Source: Hallerella succinigenes (lineage in GTDB: Bacteria > Fibrobacterota > Fibrobacteria > Fibrobacterales > Fibrobacteraceae). From it: 64,000 nt of DNA. The position numbers and the translations under genes were made by a program. Positions 46,938-56,222 of the stretch are shown piece after piece. Under the pieces are notes generated by a model, which saw nothing but the letters and a program-made list of their open reading frames with translations, did no database searches and was not told the origin of the DNA. How positions within the stretch are numbered: the stretch's first letter is position 1; each line of letters begins with the position of its first letter. The stretch spans positions 2,170,001 through 2,234,000 of the forward strand of contig NZ_PGEX01000001.1 of NCBI RefSeq assembly GCF_002797675.1, read 5' to 3'.

Positions 46938-49430
46938 ATGGGCAAGTACTCTGTGACAGGAATGAGCTGCGCTGCGTGCGTCGCTCGTGTGGAAAAAGCA
47001 GTCAAGGCGCTCCCCGGCGTAGATTCCTGCGCGGTGAGCCTTTTGACGCACTCCATGCAGGTAGACGGATCCGTTTCTTCATCGGATGTGATTTCTGCGG
47101 TGGAAAAGGTGGGTTACGGCGCAACGCCTGCAGGGGATTTTGTCCAGGGGAAGGGAACGACTCCCGTGCTTTCTGCGGCATCGCTTGAAAATAAAGAGAT
47201 TCCCCTTCTCAAAAGGCGCGTGATCGCCTCTCTTATCTTCCTTGTTCCGCTGTTGTATTTTAGCATGGGACACATGATGTTCGACCTTCCGCTGCCGCGC
47301 TGGTTTATGGAGCCTTTGCCGAATACCGTCGCGATTGCGCTTGTGCAGATGACGCTTGCGGGTATTATTCTGGTGATTCACCAGAAGTTCTTTGTGAACG
47401 GTTTTAAGGGTATTTTGCACCGGGCTCCGAATATGGATTCGCTGGTCGCTCTTGGCGCGGGCGTTTCTTATTTGTACAGCCTGGCTGTTTTGTTCCAGAT
47501 GACACGTGGCGGGGAAGGCGCATACTTTTTTGAAGGTGCGGCAACGATCGTCACTTTAATTGCGGTGGGCAAACTTTTAGAGGCCATTTCCAAAGGCCGC
47601 ACGACAAATGCGCTCAAAGGTTTGATGGATCTTGCTCCGAAGACGGCACGCCTCGTGGTGACGCAAAACGGTCGGGAAGTGGAAAGGATTGTCGCTGTGG
47701 AACAGCTGAAGGTGGGCGACGTTTTCGCGGTCCGTCCGGGGGACAGCATTCCAGTGGACGGTTTTGTGCTGGAAGGCTGTTCTGCGGTCAATGAATCCGC
47801 TTTGACGGGCGAAAGCATTCCGGTCGATAAAACGGTCGATGACCGCGTTTCGGCGGCGACGATCAACCGCTCCGGTTTTTTGAAGTGCAAGGCGACCCGT
47901 GTGGGTGAAGACACGACCCTTTCGAAAATCATTCAGATGGTTTCGGCGTCGGCGGCGACCAAGGCCCCGATTTCAAAGATTGCGGATCAGGTCGCAGGAT
48001 TTTTTGTGCCGGTCGTGATTTTAATTGCGGTTGTGACGATTGGCGTTTGGATTTTGGTGGGTGCCGATGTCGGTTTTGCACTTGCTCGCGGTATTGCGGT
48101 GCTTGTCATCAGTTGCCCATGTGCGCTTGGTCTTGCAACGCCTGTGGCGATTATGGTCGGTAACGGCGTCGGAGCAAAGCATGGAATCCTTTTTAAAACT
48201 TCCGCTGCGTTAGAAACAGCAGGCCGCTCCGAAATCGTGGTGCTCGACAAGACGGGAACGATTACCCGTGGCGAACCGGAAGTTACAAAGATTCTTCCGG
48301 CGGAAGGTGTATTGGAAGAAGAACTTTTGAAGCTTGCGGCGAGTCTTGAATCGAGAAGCGAACATCCCTTGGCGAAGGCGATTATGGCGAAGGCCGTAAA
48401 CGTGGATCTTTGCGAAGTTTCCGAATTTACGGCGCTTCCGGGGAACGGCCTTTCGGCAAAGATTTCTGTGGATGGGAAAAAAGAACTTTTGATCGGCGGA
48501 TCCCACAAGTTTATAGGATCGCAGGTTGCACTTTCAAAGGATGTGGACTTGCAGGTGGAATCTCTTTCGAACGCTGGAGCGACGCCGCTTTTGTTTGTGC
48601 AGGGAAAACGTTTTTTGGGAATCATTGCGGTGGCGGATCAGGTGAAGCCGGATTCTGCTACGGCGGTTTCGGAGCTTCGGCAGATGGGCCTTCGTGTGGT
48701 GATGCTCACCGGCGATAATCTGCGGACGGCGCAGACGATTGCGAAGACAGCGGGCATTGACGAGGTGATTGCCGATGTTCTTTCGAATGAAAAGGAGGCG
48801 GTCATTCAGCGGCTCCAGGCAGAACTTGCGGAAAGCGGTAAAAAGAATGCGAAGGTCGCGATGGTGGGCGACGGTATCAATGATGCGCCTGCGCTGACCC
48901 GTGCTGATGTGGGAATTGCGATTGGAGCGGGGACGGACGTGGCGATGGACGCAGCGGATGTGGTGCTTGTAAAGAGCTCTCTTTGTGACGTGGTGACCGC
49001 GATTCGTTTGAGCCGTAAAACGATTCGGAACATCCACGAAAACCTTTTCTGGGCGTTTATTTACAACGTGATCGGCATTCCGCTTGCGGCGGGCTGCTAC
49101 TACCATTTTTTCGGTTGGACTTTGAATGCGACTTTTGCCGCTCTCGCGATGAGCCTTTCGAGTTTCTGCGTGGTGACGAATGCGCTACGCTTGAATTTTT
49201 TCAAGAATCCGGAAGCGAAAAGGGCGAATTTTCGAACCTTCAAAGTCGAAGGCATGATGTGCTCGCATTGCGAAGCCCATGTCAAACAGGCTCTAGAAAC
49301 TTTGCCCGGAATCCTGTTGGCGACGGCGAATCACAAAAAGAAATCCGTCGAAATCGAATTTTCGGAAATGCCTTCGGACGCAGATATCGAAGCCGCTATC
49401 ACAAAGGCGGGCTACGTATTCAAAGGCTAA
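46938..49430 (+). CDS. copA: Copper-exporting P1B-type ATPase CopA with HMA domains at both ends
   Basis: An 830-residue copper pump. The N-terminal HMA has [11 protein letters not shown]; eight helices follow with the transport-site C393-P-C395 ([11 protein letters not shown]); the phosphorylated aspartate is D437 (DKTGT); SEHPLAKAI is the nucleotide-site HP motif and [10 protein letters not shown] the hinge. After the last helix comes an extra C-terminal HMA ([11 protein letters not shown]), uncommon in CopA. The ATG has GAGG in front. Cu(I) export is the expected role; the CsoR operator makes copper the likely inducer. Confidence 0.9.
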   Translation: MGKYSVTGMSCAACVARVEKAVKALPGVDSCAVSLLTHSMQVDGSVSSSDVISAVEKVGYGATPAGDFVQGKGTTPVLSAASLENKEIPLLKRRVIASLIFLVPLLYFSMGHMMFDLPLPRWFMEPLPNTVAIALVQMTLAGIILVIHQKFFVNGFKGILHRAPNMDSLVALGAGVSYLYSLAVLFQMTRGGEGAYFFEGAATIVTLIAVGKLLEAISKGRTTNALKGLMDLAPKTARLVVTQNGREVERIVAVEQLKVGDVFAVRPGDSIPVDGFVLEGCSAVNESALTGESIPVDKTVDDRVSAATINRSGFLKCKATRVGEDTTLSKIIQMVSASAATKAPISKIADQVAGFFVPVVILIAVVTIGVWILVGADVGFALARGIAVLVISCPCALGLATPVAIMVGNGVGAKHGILFKTSAALETAGRSEIVVLDKTGTITRGEPEVTKILPAEGVLEEELLKLAASLESRSEHPLAKAIMAKAVNVDLCEVSEFTALPGNGLSAKISVDGKKELLIGGSHKFIGSQVALSKDVDLQVESLSNAGATPLLFVQGKRFLGIIAVADQVKPDSATAVSELRQMGLRVVMLTGDNLRTAQTIAKTAGIDEVIADVLSNEKEAVIQRLQAELAESGKKNAKVAMVGDGINDAPALTRADVGIAIGAGTDVAMDAADVVLVKSSLCDVVTAIRLSRKTIRNIHENLFWAFIYNVIGIPLAAGCYYHFFGWTLNATFAALAMSLSSFCVVTNALRLNFFKNPEAKRANFRTFKVEGMMCSHCEAHVKQALETLPGILLATANHKKKSVEIEFSEMPSDADIEAAITKAGYVFKG

Positions 49431-49446
49431 ACTAAATCTGCAAAAC

Positions 49447-49480
49447 AAAAGCCCGGCAGCTATTCTGTGACGGGCTTTTT
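49447..49480. terminator. Bidirectional terminator between copA and argH
   Basis: AAAAGCCCG and CGGGCTTTT form a 9-bp stem around a 15-base loop that can fold further (CAG with CTG). T runs exist on both strands. Confidence 0.8.
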
Positions 49481-49495
49481 GTTGAATCTGAAAAA

Positions 49496-50899
49496 TTACT
49501 TCTTCAATTCTTTCTTGAGAATGGCTTCGGCCTTTTTGAACTGGTTTTTTACAGAGTTCGCACCGGTACCGCCTTCGATGTTACGACGGGAGACGGAATA
49601 GGCAAAGGTCAAACGTTTTTTCACGTCCTTTGGATTCGGCACGCCCTTGGCAGCCCACGCTTCATCGGAAAGGTCCGTGAACTGTTCACCGAGCTTCGCG
49701 GCTTCGCCGACAAGGCTTCCCACGATACGGTGTGCATCGCGGAACGGAACGCCGTCTTCCACCAAGATGTCTGCAAGGTCCGTGGCGAGAAGGGCCGGGA
49801 GCATGCGATCTTCCATCCTGTCGAAATTCCAGCGGGCGCTTGCGATCGCTTCGCTCATAACGCGGAGAAGAACCTTGGCGGTGTGCGTGCTGTCAAAGAC
49901 CGGCTGCTTGTCTTCCTGGAGGTCGCGGCTGTAAGAAAGCGGTGCGCCCTTCACCAGAGTGAACATCGCCGTGTAATTGCCGAGCATACGACCGGACTTA
50001 CCGCGGATTAATTCCATCGAATCCGGATTCTTCTTCTGCGGCATCATGGAAGAACCGCTCGAGAAAGCGTCGGAAAGGGTGAGGTAACCGAATTCAGAAG
50101 AGCTCCAAATCACAAAGTCTTCTGCATAGCGGCTGAGCGTATTCGCGATGATTGCGAGATCGTTCAAAAATTCGAGAGCCATATCGCGGTGCGAAACAGC
50201 ATCGATGCTGTTTGCGCTCGGACGTTCAAAGCCGAGTTCTTCTGCGACGAGCTGACGGTGGTATGGGAATGCAGAACCTGCAATCGCACCGCTTCCGAGC
50301 GGAAGTTCCACGTGCAAATCGAGGAAGTTGTCAAGGCGCTTCACGTCGCGGGAAAGCGCAAAGAAGAGACTCATCATGTAATGGCTGAAGAGAATCGGCT
50401 GGGCCTGTTGCAAGTGTGTGTAGCCCGGCATAATCTTGCCGAAGTTCTTCTTGGCAACGTCCAAAACGTTCTTCTGCAGTTCAACTACGAGAGCGCGGAT
50501 TTCAACAGCGCGGTGACGCATGTAAAGTTTGAAGTCCGTGGAAACCTGGTCGTTGCGGCTTCTGCCTGTGTGAATTTTTTTGCCGAGATCGCCGATGCGG
50601 TCCGTCAAAACGCGTTCCACGGCCATGTGGACGTCTTCGTCCGTCGGGAGCCAAAGATTTTTGCCCGCATGAACATCGTCGAGAATTCCCAAAAGGCCTT
50701 TGCGAATCTTGGCATAATCTGTTTTGGTGAGAACGCCGGATTCCACAAGGCCCTTTCCATGGCCGAGAGAACCCTGAATGTCTTCTTCCAAAAGCTCCTT
50801 GTCAAAATCCAAGCTGAAGCTGAGATCGATCATGCTTTGGGCCATTCCGCAGTCAAAGCGGCCGTCCCACATCATTTTTTTGCCTTTCTTTTCGGCCAT
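49496..50899 (-). CDS. argH: Argininosuccinate lyase ArgH
   Basis: A 467-residue enzyme that splits argininosuccinate to arginine and fumarate. The family signature GSSMMPQKKNPDSMEL contains the catalytic Ser loop, and HTGRSRNDQV and GYTHLQQAQP are the other conserved blocks. ATG 50899 has AGAGG 5 bases upstream; a GTG 5 codons earlier is possible but lies on that site. Other arginine genes are not nearby. A terminator lies upstream, so the gene has its own promoter in the 47-base gap. Confidence 0.95.
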   Translation of the reverse strand: MAEKKGKKMMWDGRFDCGMAQSMIDLSFSLDFDKELLEEDIQGSLGHGKGLVESGVLTKTDYAKIRKGLLGILDDVHAGKNLWLPTDEDVHMAVERVLTDRIGDLGKKIHTGRSRNDQVSTDFKLYMRHRAVEIRALVVELQKNVLDVAKKNFGKIMPGYTHLQQAQPILFSHYMMSLFFALSRDVKRLDNFLDLHVELPLGSGAIAGSAFPYHRQLVAEELGFERPSANSIDAVSHRDMALEFLNDLAIIANTLSRYAEDFVIWSSSEFGYLTLSDAFSSGSSMMPQKKNPDSMELIRGKSGRMLGNYTAMFTLVKGAPLSYSRDLQEDKQPVFDSTHTAKVLLRVMSEAIASARWNFDRMEDRMLPALLATDLADILVEDGVPFRDAHRIVGSLVGEAAKLGEQFTDLSDEAWAAKGVPNPKDVKKRLTFAYSVSRRNIEGGTGANSVKNQFKKAEAILKKELKK

Positions 50900-50945
50900 T
50901 TGGAACCTCTTCACAAGTGAATTTTTTGATTCGCCTTAAAGATAA

Positions 50946-50987
50946 AAAATCGGCCTCCCTCTGTGGTTCTTGAGGGAGGCCGATTTC
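50946..50987 (-). terminator. Intrinsic terminator of the PAS-protein gene
   Basis: A 15-bp stem (AAATCGGCCTCCCTC with its complement) and a 10-base loop at 50947-50986. On the minus strand it is followed by a T-rich run. Confidence 0.85.
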
Positions 50988-51018
50988 TTACGAGAAGGGA
51001 GTTTTCTAGCAGTAAAAA

Positions 51019-51402
51019 TTAAAGGGCGACGATTTGCGGAGCTTCATAAAGGGGGTCTTCCACCATGAACGTTTCTTCGTTATCCGTTTCCGTGATATCC
51101 GAGAGCTTTTGGAAGGTATTTTGGTAAACTGTCTTTCCGTTCAATTCGGAGGCTTCGCGGGAAATGCTCGCGAGGAAGCTGCGTCCTTTGCGGTTCTTGA
51201 GGCGCACAATGAAGTGCGACGCCTTTGTCGTCGCGTTCTGGATGAACGAAGTCCAATCTTGGTCGTAGCGGAAAACATCGCGGATATAGTGCCATTCGAC
51301 CTGTTCTTCCTTGTATCCGAACAGACGGCAGAAACGCTTGTTTGCCGTCAGCAGGCGACCGTGATCATTGATTTCGCAGTATGCGGATTCGTTGTTCTTC
51401 AT
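51019..51402 (-). CDS. Single PAS-domain protein
   Basis: A 127-residue protein that is essentially one PAS domain: CEINDHGRLLTANKRFCRLFGY and VRLKNRKGRSFLASIS are PAS core strands, with an acidic tail. No output domain, signal peptide or membrane segment is present, so it probably acts by binding a partner. AGGAGG lies before the ATG at 51402. It lies 10 bases after the LamG lipoprotein gene on the same strand and may share its transcript. Confidence 0.7.
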   Translation of the reverse strand: MKNNESAYCEINDHGRLLTANKRFCRLFGYKEEQVEWHYIRDVFRYDQDWTSFIQNATTKASHFIVRLKNRKGRSFLASISREASELNGKTVYQNTFQKLSDITETDNEETFMVEDPLYEAPQIVAL

Positions 51403-51412
51403 ACGGTACCTC

Positions 51413-52663
51413 CTATTCTTGATAGCGATAAAGAGCGTCAATTTCTTCAATTGCGGTTGTAGAAAGTCGAACTTCGTCAATTAAAAGGTTTAAGTTTTCC
51501 TTGCCGAAGTAAAGCGGAATGCCGTTTTCTCCGACGAGAACTTCAAAATCCGTCGCCACGGTAGCTTCGAACTTGCCGTTCACGTAAAGCTTTGCCGAGT
51601 CGCCGCTCCACGAGGCCGCGAGATAAGTCCAGGAGCCGATTTCAACGGCGGCCCTGCTAATCGCTGCGCTTTCGCAACGGAGAGAATCTCCGGAACCTTG
51701 GGCGATAAAGAATCCAAAAGCGGAACCTTCGATGCCGCAGGTATCCTTTAGAACGGAAAGGCTAAAGACCGCGCTATCACTAAATCCGAGCTTTCCGACG
51801 ATATTCTTCACAAAGGCGGAATCGCTTTGCAGATTTTGAATGTTCACCCACGCTTCGACGGTAAAAGCCTTCGCGCTGTCAAGAACGCCCTTGTCGTTTT
51901 CGACGACTGCAAAATCGCTAGCGCTTTCAAAATGGAGCGCCTTGCCCGCATCACGACCCGCTTCCAAAGAGGCTTCGCCGTAAAGCACTGCATTCCCCGA
52001 AACGCCACGGACATCGGCCGCAGTATTACCGTTGAAAGATTCAAACGTCCAGTATCCTGCCATCGCGTAATCCGTCGACAGCGGCAAAATCCAGTGAGCC
52101 GGAACGGTTGCTACCGAGTAAGTTTGATTCAGTACGTAATTCGACTGTGGCGAAAGAACCTGAATCGAATGTTGTCCCTGCGGCACGTTCACGAGCGTAA
52201 AGGAACCTTCTTCATCGGTAATCGCTTTCCACGGAGAGCCGGCGAGAGAAACGACTGCACCGACTGCGGCTTCGTTGGTGCGCAAGTAAACGTTTCCAGA
52301 AAGGGTTTCGGTCTTTGTCAGTTCGGCATCGCGGGAAACCGTTTTGCCGTAGACAGAAATCGTGTCGTAGTAGGCGAAATCTTCAGAGATGGCGCTTAAA
52401 CCGTAAACGCCTTTTGCCTTAGGCGAAATCGAAAATTCGCCCTGGGAGTTCGTCGTGTCGTTGTAGACTGTCGAATCCGAACCGCTGACTGCCTGAGCTT
52501 GCACAACGACGCGGGCTGCGGCTTCTCCGCTTGGAAGCGTTAGCGTACCGGCAATCGTATTCGTCTCTTCGGAACTTCCGCCGGCCACATGTGTGGAACA
52601 GGCGAAGAAAATACCTGCGCCTAAAATCGGAAGGGCTGCAAAAAGAGCTTTCATCGGCTTCAT
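51413..52663 (-). CDS. Lipoprotein with carboxypeptidase-regulatory-like and LamG-like domains
   Basis: A 416-residue lipoprotein with lipobox FFAC. Two carboxypeptidase-regulatory-like beta-sandwiches follow (TIAGTLTLPSGEAAARV and LSGNVYLRTNEAAVGAVV), then a C-terminal concanavalin/LamG-type domain of about 210 residues (GYWTFESFNG, KAFTVEAWVNIQN, LYVNGKFEATV). It is likely an outer-membrane surface protein that binds carbohydrate, but no ligand can be named. AGGAGGT precedes the ATG, which overlaps the TIGR02147 gene. Confidence 0.8.
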   Translation of the reverse strand: MKPMKALFAALPILGAGIFFACSTHVAGGSSEETNTIAGTLTLPSGEAAARVVVQAQAVSGSDSTVYNDTTNSQGEFSISPKAKGVYGLSAISEDFAYYDTISVYGKTVSRDAELTKTETLSGNVYLRTNEAAVGAVVSLAGSPWKAITDEEGSFTLVNVPQGQHSIQVLSPQSNYVLNQTYSVATVPAHWILPLSTDYAMAGYWTFESFNGNTAADVRGVSGNAVLYGEASLEAGRDAGKALHFESASDFAVVENDKGVLDSAKAFTVEAWVNIQNLQSDSAFVKNIVGKLGFSDSAVFSLSVLKDTCGIEGSAFGFFIAQGSGDSLRCESAAISRAAVEIGSWTYLAASWSGDSAKLYVNGKFEATVATDFEVLVGENGIPLYFGKENLNLLIDEVRLSTTAIEEIDALYRYQE

Positions 52664-53502
52664 GCGGCACCTCCTTCGACAGAGGAAGAAATTTTTTTCG
52701 TCAGCGGAAAGAACTGCACATTCAAACGGTAAACGCGATCGGTTTCCGGGGATTCTGTGACGATATTTGAAATGCGACGGCGGAATTCCGCGATCTCGGC
52801 GCGGATTCTCGGTAGAATATTTTCAGGGACGCCGAGCGTTAAACCGGAAATGTCGCGCTCTTCTACGGGAACCGTGGCCAAAGCTTGAACGGCGAGCTCT
52901 CCCATTTGACGGTGCATGTCGCGCACGGCGAGCGAGGGCATTTCCAGATTGCCCGTCGAAATTTTTTGATTCGTTTGCGTTAAGGTTCCGTCCGCATTTT
53001 TAGAGAGAAGACCTGCGTTCAAAAGAACCTGGATTGATTTGCGAATCTCTGCCGCGGAACTTTTGAATATCAGCTTATCGGCGACTTCGGAAACCTTGGA
53101 TTTTGCCATGTGAGGCAAAGCTTCGCGTAGCACCGGGGAAACCCAGGATTCGTAATAATCGTACTGGTCTTCGCCGACAATTTTCACTTTGTTCGATTTT
53201 GCAATCGATCGGAGTTCTTTGAACAAAAGTTTCTTTTCTTCCGCATTTTTGCTCTGGTTCATTGCCACGAGAATGCGGAAATATTCCACATCGGCGCCGA
53301 CAAGGCCCGTTGCGTTTGCCACGCGTTCTGTTCCTCGTTCGGAAAGGTTCGCCTTGCCTTCGATCACGAGCTTCAAAAAAACGGGGGAGCTGTAACCGGC
53401 GAGCTTTGAAAATTCTCGGAACGAGAATCCATAGGGCTTTCTTTCTTGATAGAAGTCCCTGAGAAATTCTCGGAAGTCCGAATATTGCATCACCGGTTTC
53501 AT
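52660..53502 (-). CDS. TIGR02147-family regulator
   Basis: A 280-residue protein of the family first seen as a paralogous set in Fibrobacter succinogenes. The start MQYSDFREFLRDFYQERK and FREFSKLAGYSSPVFLKLV are the family hallmark, a helix-turn-helix-like N-terminus, and IRKSIQVLLNAGLLSK is a winged-helix-like middle part. Members often sit upstream of a surface-protein gene, as here (4-base overlap). A role as regulator of that lipoprotein is an inference from context. TATATT lies 8 bases before the ATG. Confidence 0.85.
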   Translation of the reverse strand: MKPVMQYSDFREFLRDFYQERKPYGFSFREFSKLAGYSSPVFLKLVIEGKANLSERGTERVANATGLVGADVEYFRILVAMNQSKNAEEKKLLFKELRSIAKSNKVKIVGEDQYDYYESWVSPVLREALPHMAKSKVSEVADKLIFKSSAAEIRKSIQVLLNAGLLSKNADGTLTQTNQKISTGNLEMPSLAVRDMHRQMGELAVQALATVPVEERDISGLTLGVPENILPRIRAEIAEFRRRISNIVTESPETDRVYRLNVQFFPLTKKISSSVEGGAA

Positions 53503-53510
53503 ACCTTTAG

Positions 53511-53516
53511 AATATA
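53511..53516 (-). promoter_or_regulatory. -10-like TATATT 8 bases before the TIGR02147 gene
   Basis: On the minus strand TATATT is followed by CTAAAGGT and the ATG at 53502. Confidence 0.45.
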
Positions 53517-53682
53517 TACTCTCAAAAACGAAAATGCAATAAAATAATGATACAAAATTAACGAAAAATCATTAAAAATACCAAAAATAGAACAAAATAT
53601 GAAAATTCTTTAAAAATCTATGATACGAAAAGGCGCGCTGTCCATTTTTTTTAATTTTAGGTAAACCTTCCACGGAGATTTT

Positions 53683-54006
53683 ATGATTGAAGAACGTTCT
53701 TCCCTCGTCTATGTAACGGGAAAAGGCAAAATTGAACAGCCGAAGCCTGTGACGGAACGCCCCAAAACGGATGGCGTGGTGCGCATCCTTTTGAAGCGTC
53801 TCGGTGGAAATAAAATGGTCAGCGTCGTCACGGGCGTCGACTTAGATGCAAACGCTTTGGCGGACCTTGGGCGCGATCTTAAGCGTAAATGCGGAACCGG
53901 TGGAACGGTCAAGGATTTCCAGATCGAAATTCAGGGCGACAAAAGGAACGTCCTCAAGGCGGAACTCGAAAAGCGGGGCTATACGGTCAAGCTCGCTGGC
54001 GGTTAG
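53683..54006 (+). CDS. yciH: SUI1/eIF1-family translation factor (YciH)
   Basis: A 107-residue protein with the SUI1 fold in its second half: DLGRDLKRKCGTGGTVKD is the signature loop and FQIEIQGDKRNVLKAELEKRG the last strand-helix. Bacterial YciH acts on start-codon selection at the 30S subunit, but its need in cells is small. CGGAG lies upstream of the ATG. It is monocistronic, with the tRNA-Asn gene convergent to it. Confidence 0.9.
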   Translation: MIEERSSLVYVTGKGKIEQPKPVTERPKTDGVVRILLKRLGGNKMVSVVTGVDLDANALADLGRDLKRKCGTGGTVKDFQIEIQGDKRNVLKAELEKRGYTVKLAGG

Positions 54007-54048
54007 TTCAGAGGTAAGAACTTGGAGTGTGAAGTGATGCCTGACCCA

Positions 54049-54079
54049 TAAAAAAAGACCCCGATTTCTCGGGGCCTTT
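54049..54079 (-). terminator. Intrinsic terminator of tRNA-Asn
   Basis: CCCCGA, loop GAAA, TCGGGG on the minus strand, followed by seven T. Confidence 0.85.
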
Positions 54080-54082
54080 AAG

Positions 54083-54155
54083 CTGCCTCAACTGGACTCG
54101 AACCAGTGACAACCTGATTAACAGTCAGGGGCTCTACCAACTGAGCTATGAGGCA
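54083..54155 (-). tRNA. tRNA-Asn (GTT)
   Basis: A 73-base cloverleaf on the minus strand. The acceptor stem is TGCCTCA with TGAGGCA and a G discriminator, the D arm contains AGCTCAGTTGGTAGAGC, the anticodon loop is CTGTTAA (anticodon GTT) and the T arm contains GGTTCGAGTCC. CCA is not encoded. Confidence 0.95.
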
Positions 54156-54225
54156 TCGTGGTGACCCAAATATAAAAAACGAGAATTTCTTGTCAAGGGG
54201 GTTGTATGAAGTATTTTCACTTTTT

Positions 54226-55215
54226 TCAATTTTTTTGATTCTCCTGACGCTTCTTCGCTTTTTCACGGGCGGTTTCCCCGATCAGATTCAGGTTCTTCCA
54301 CTTCAAAAGCTGAATCTTGTTGCCGTTTTCGTCATACATGGCGATGCCCTTGGTGTTAATCGCCTGGATTAGCTTTTTCATTTGGGCGACGAGCTGGTTA
54401 ACCTTATCCACAGTTTCTTTCGTATTCAAGAGGTTCTGCGTCAGTGTATCGGTTTCAACGGCTTGGGTAATCGCTTCGATCTTTTCGATGCCTTCAGAAA
54501 GGCCCTGCAGGGCTCCGTGCGCCTTGGCGATCGAAGAATCGGCTTGGGCTGTGATCGTACGGATGGTAGAGTCGGCGGCGTCCGCTGTTTTATGGATGGT
54601 CGCAGAGGCGTTTTCAGCCTGGGCGAGGACTTCCTGGATTTTTTTGCCGGTCGTATTTGTAGTCTTTTCAAGCCCGTTGAGCAGACTTTCGACCGTCTTC
54701 ATGGCTTCTTGGTATTTTTGGGTGACGCTTGACAATGTGTCGTTTCCCGAAAGGATGGTGAGGACGGCGTCTCGGGCGACCATCGCCTGGTCGTGCAATT
54801 CAGTGATAAAGCGAAGCGATTCGGTAATGCCCGGAACGAATTCGCCTTTAAATATATGATCCTTGGGAAGGACCTCGCCTTCGTGGGTGCGAATGAGTTC
54901 AATACGGCGCTGCCCCATCAGGGCGAATGCGGCGTTGCGAAATCGGGTGCCTTCGTGCAGGGTAATCGGTTCGTCAAAGACGACGGTCACACGGGAACGG
55001 TCGCCGAGCCACTGTACATCGCCGACGTGTCCAATCGGGTAGCCGTTTTCGGTCATCGGATCTTCGGGAGAAAGGGATCCGAGTTCCTGGAAGTCGATCG
55101 TTGCCTGGGTGGAACTTTCTTGATGCGCATGCCACATTCCGAATGAAACTCCCACGATAATCAGAAGGAGAATAGCAAAAGAAATGTAGCCTAAGGCTTT
55201 GTCCGAGATTTTCAT
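54226..55215 (-). CDS. MCE/MlaD-type phospholipid-transport substrate-binding protein
   Basis: A 329-residue protein with one N-terminal helix (YISFAILLLIIVGVSFGMW) and an MCE domain at about residues 38-105 (IGHVGDVQWLGDRSRVTVVF). A long helical region rich in Ala/Thr/Glu follows (AQADSSIAKAHGALQGL), typical of coiled-coil stretches in MCE proteins that bridge the periplasm, and then a basic tail. MlaE- and MlaF-type partners are not adjacent. TATATT ends 8 bases before the ATG. Confidence 0.75.
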   Translation of the reverse strand: MKISDKALGYISFAILLLIIVGVSFGMWHAHQESSTQATIDFQELGSLSPEDPMTENGYPIGHVGDVQWLGDRSRVTVVFDEPITLHEGTRFRNAAFALMGQRRIELIRTHEGEVLPKDHIFKGEFVPGITESLRFITELHDQAMVARDAVLTILSGNDTLSSVTQKYQEAMKTVESLLNGLEKTTNTTGKKIQEVLAQAENASATIHKTADAADSTIRTITAQADSSIAKAHGALQGLSEGIEKIEAITQAVETDTLTQNLLNTKETVDKVNQLVAQMKKLIQAINTKGIAMYDENGNKIQLLKWKNLNLIGETAREKAKKRQENQKN

Positions 55216-55223
55216 ATGGGTAG

Positions 55224-55229
55224 AATATA
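55224..55229 (-). promoter_or_regulatory. -10-like TATATT 8 bases before the MCE gene
   Basis: On the minus strand TATATT is followed by CTACCCAT and the ATG at 55215; there is no Shine-Dalgarno in the interval. Confidence 0.45.
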
Positions 55230-55278
55230 ATTTTTTGAACGCCTTAAAAGACGGTTTCGGTCAAAAGGATGCCCCTAT

Positions 55279-55384
55279 CGGACGCTGCAACGGTTTCTAC
55301 CGTTTTTTGGCATCGTAAAGGTTGCTCTCCATGTGCTAAGGCAAAGTCCGCCGGCTAAATCGCGCCTAGGGTGCCCGCAAAAAA
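55279..55384 (+). repeat. Direct repeat A flanking the zinc-ribbon gene
   Basis: It ends in a 30-base block (55355-55384 in phase with copy B at 56111-56140; block starts GCTAAATCGCG and ends GCCCGCAAAAA) that matches copy B at 27 of 30 positions. It begins with CGGACG..GCAAC, which also matches, with about 45 extra bases in between. It lies just before the -35 of the zinc-ribbon gene. Confidence 0.6.
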
Positions 55385-55387
55385 GTC

Positions 55388-55415
55388 TTGACAATTACCT
55401 AAAATAGTGTACATT
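55388..55415 (+). promoter_or_regulatory. Promoter of the zinc-ribbon gene
   Basis: A consensus TTGACA (55388-55393), 16-base spacer and TACATT (55410-55415), followed by AAGGAG and the ATG at 55442. Confidence 0.6.
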
Positions 55416-55441
55416 TGTGCATATAACAAAAAGGAGAAACT

Positions 55442-56029
55442 ATGGAGACGCAATTTTGTCAGAGCTGCGGAATGCCGCTCACAAACGAAATCCTCGGTAC
55501 GAATGCCGATGGCAGCAAGAACGAAGAGTATTGCATCTACTGCTACAAGGACGGCGCCTTCACCGGCGACTTCAACATGGAACAGATGGTTGAATTCTGC
55601 TCGCAGTTCGTCGATGAGTTAAACAAAAATACCGGCAAGAACCTCACCCGCGAAGAATACAAGGAGGAACTCCACAAGTATTTTCCGACGCTCAAGCGCT
55701 GGCGCTTCCCCGCAGATCAACTGCCGCAAGCTACTTCGCCCATGAAGCAAACATTCATCGAGGAAGTCAACGCCCTCGGCGTCAAGGACATGCCGAAAAT
55801 CGACAACCTCTTTGTGTTGCAGGGCGCGTTCATCAATCAGGAATACAAAATTAACGGCAACAGCGTCAAGTTCCTGGACGATAACGCCAGCTACTGGGGC
55901 AATCAGGTCGAAAAGAAGGGTGCCGAAGGACGCTGCTTTGGAATTGCATGCGACGAACGCTACATTCTCGTGAGCGAATATGGCAAGAACGGCGCTGACG
56001 CCGAAATCGTCGTCATCAAAAAGCGGTAA
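55442..56029 (+). CDS. Zinc-ribbon protein (Zn_ribbon_2-type N-terminus)
   Basis: A 195-residue soluble protein. The N-terminal 45 residues hold CQSCGMPL and CIYCYKDGAFTGDF, the four-cysteine zinc ribbon found in putative zinc-ribbon proteins of many anaerobes, with the usual MEQMVEF helix after it. The rest (about 80-195) is an unassigned beta-rich domain ending VSEYGKNGADAEIVVI. Codon use is richer in C-ending codons than in its neighbours, and the gene lies between two direct repeats, so it may have been acquired. The function is unknown. Confidence 0.75.
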   Translation: METQFCQSCGMPLTNEILGTNADGSKNEEYCIYCYKDGAFTGDFNMEQMVEFCSQFVDELNKNTGKNLTREEYKEELHKYFPTLKRWRFPADQLPQATSPMKQTFIEEVNALGVKDMPKIDNLFVLQGAFINQEYKINGNSVKFLDDNASYWGNQVEKKGAEGRCFGIACDERYILVSEYGKNGADAEIVVIKKR

Positions 56030-56064
56030 AGGGTATGATTAAAGCTTCTTTTCCGAATAGGGGA

Positions 56065-56140
56065 CGGACGGGGCAACAGTCCTAAATCTAGGTCGTGATG
56101 ATTGCAAAGTGCTAAATCGCGTCTGGGCTGCCCGCAAAAA
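56065..56140 (+). repeat. Direct repeat B flanking the zinc-ribbon gene
   Basis: The second copy of the element at 55279-55384, in the same orientation and 36 bases after the gene. It shares CGGACG..GCAAC, GCAAAGT and the 30-base 3' block at 56111-56140. Confidence 0.6.
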
Positions 56141-56222
56141 GCTTTTTTCCGTCGAAAACGGCGCGTATTTAACACATGGTGTTTAGGTTCGTACTTTTTT
56201 TTACCGGGCAGCCATATTTTTG

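Noticed and set aside
55279-55384. Possible c-di-GMP (GEMM) or cobalamin riboswitch in the repeat before the zinc-ribbon gene
   Set aside because: GCAAAG and CTAAA..TAGG recall GEMM and copy B's GGCTGCCCGC recalls the cobalamin core, but the rest of both consensus folds is missing, copy A lies upstream of the promoter and copy B after the gene.
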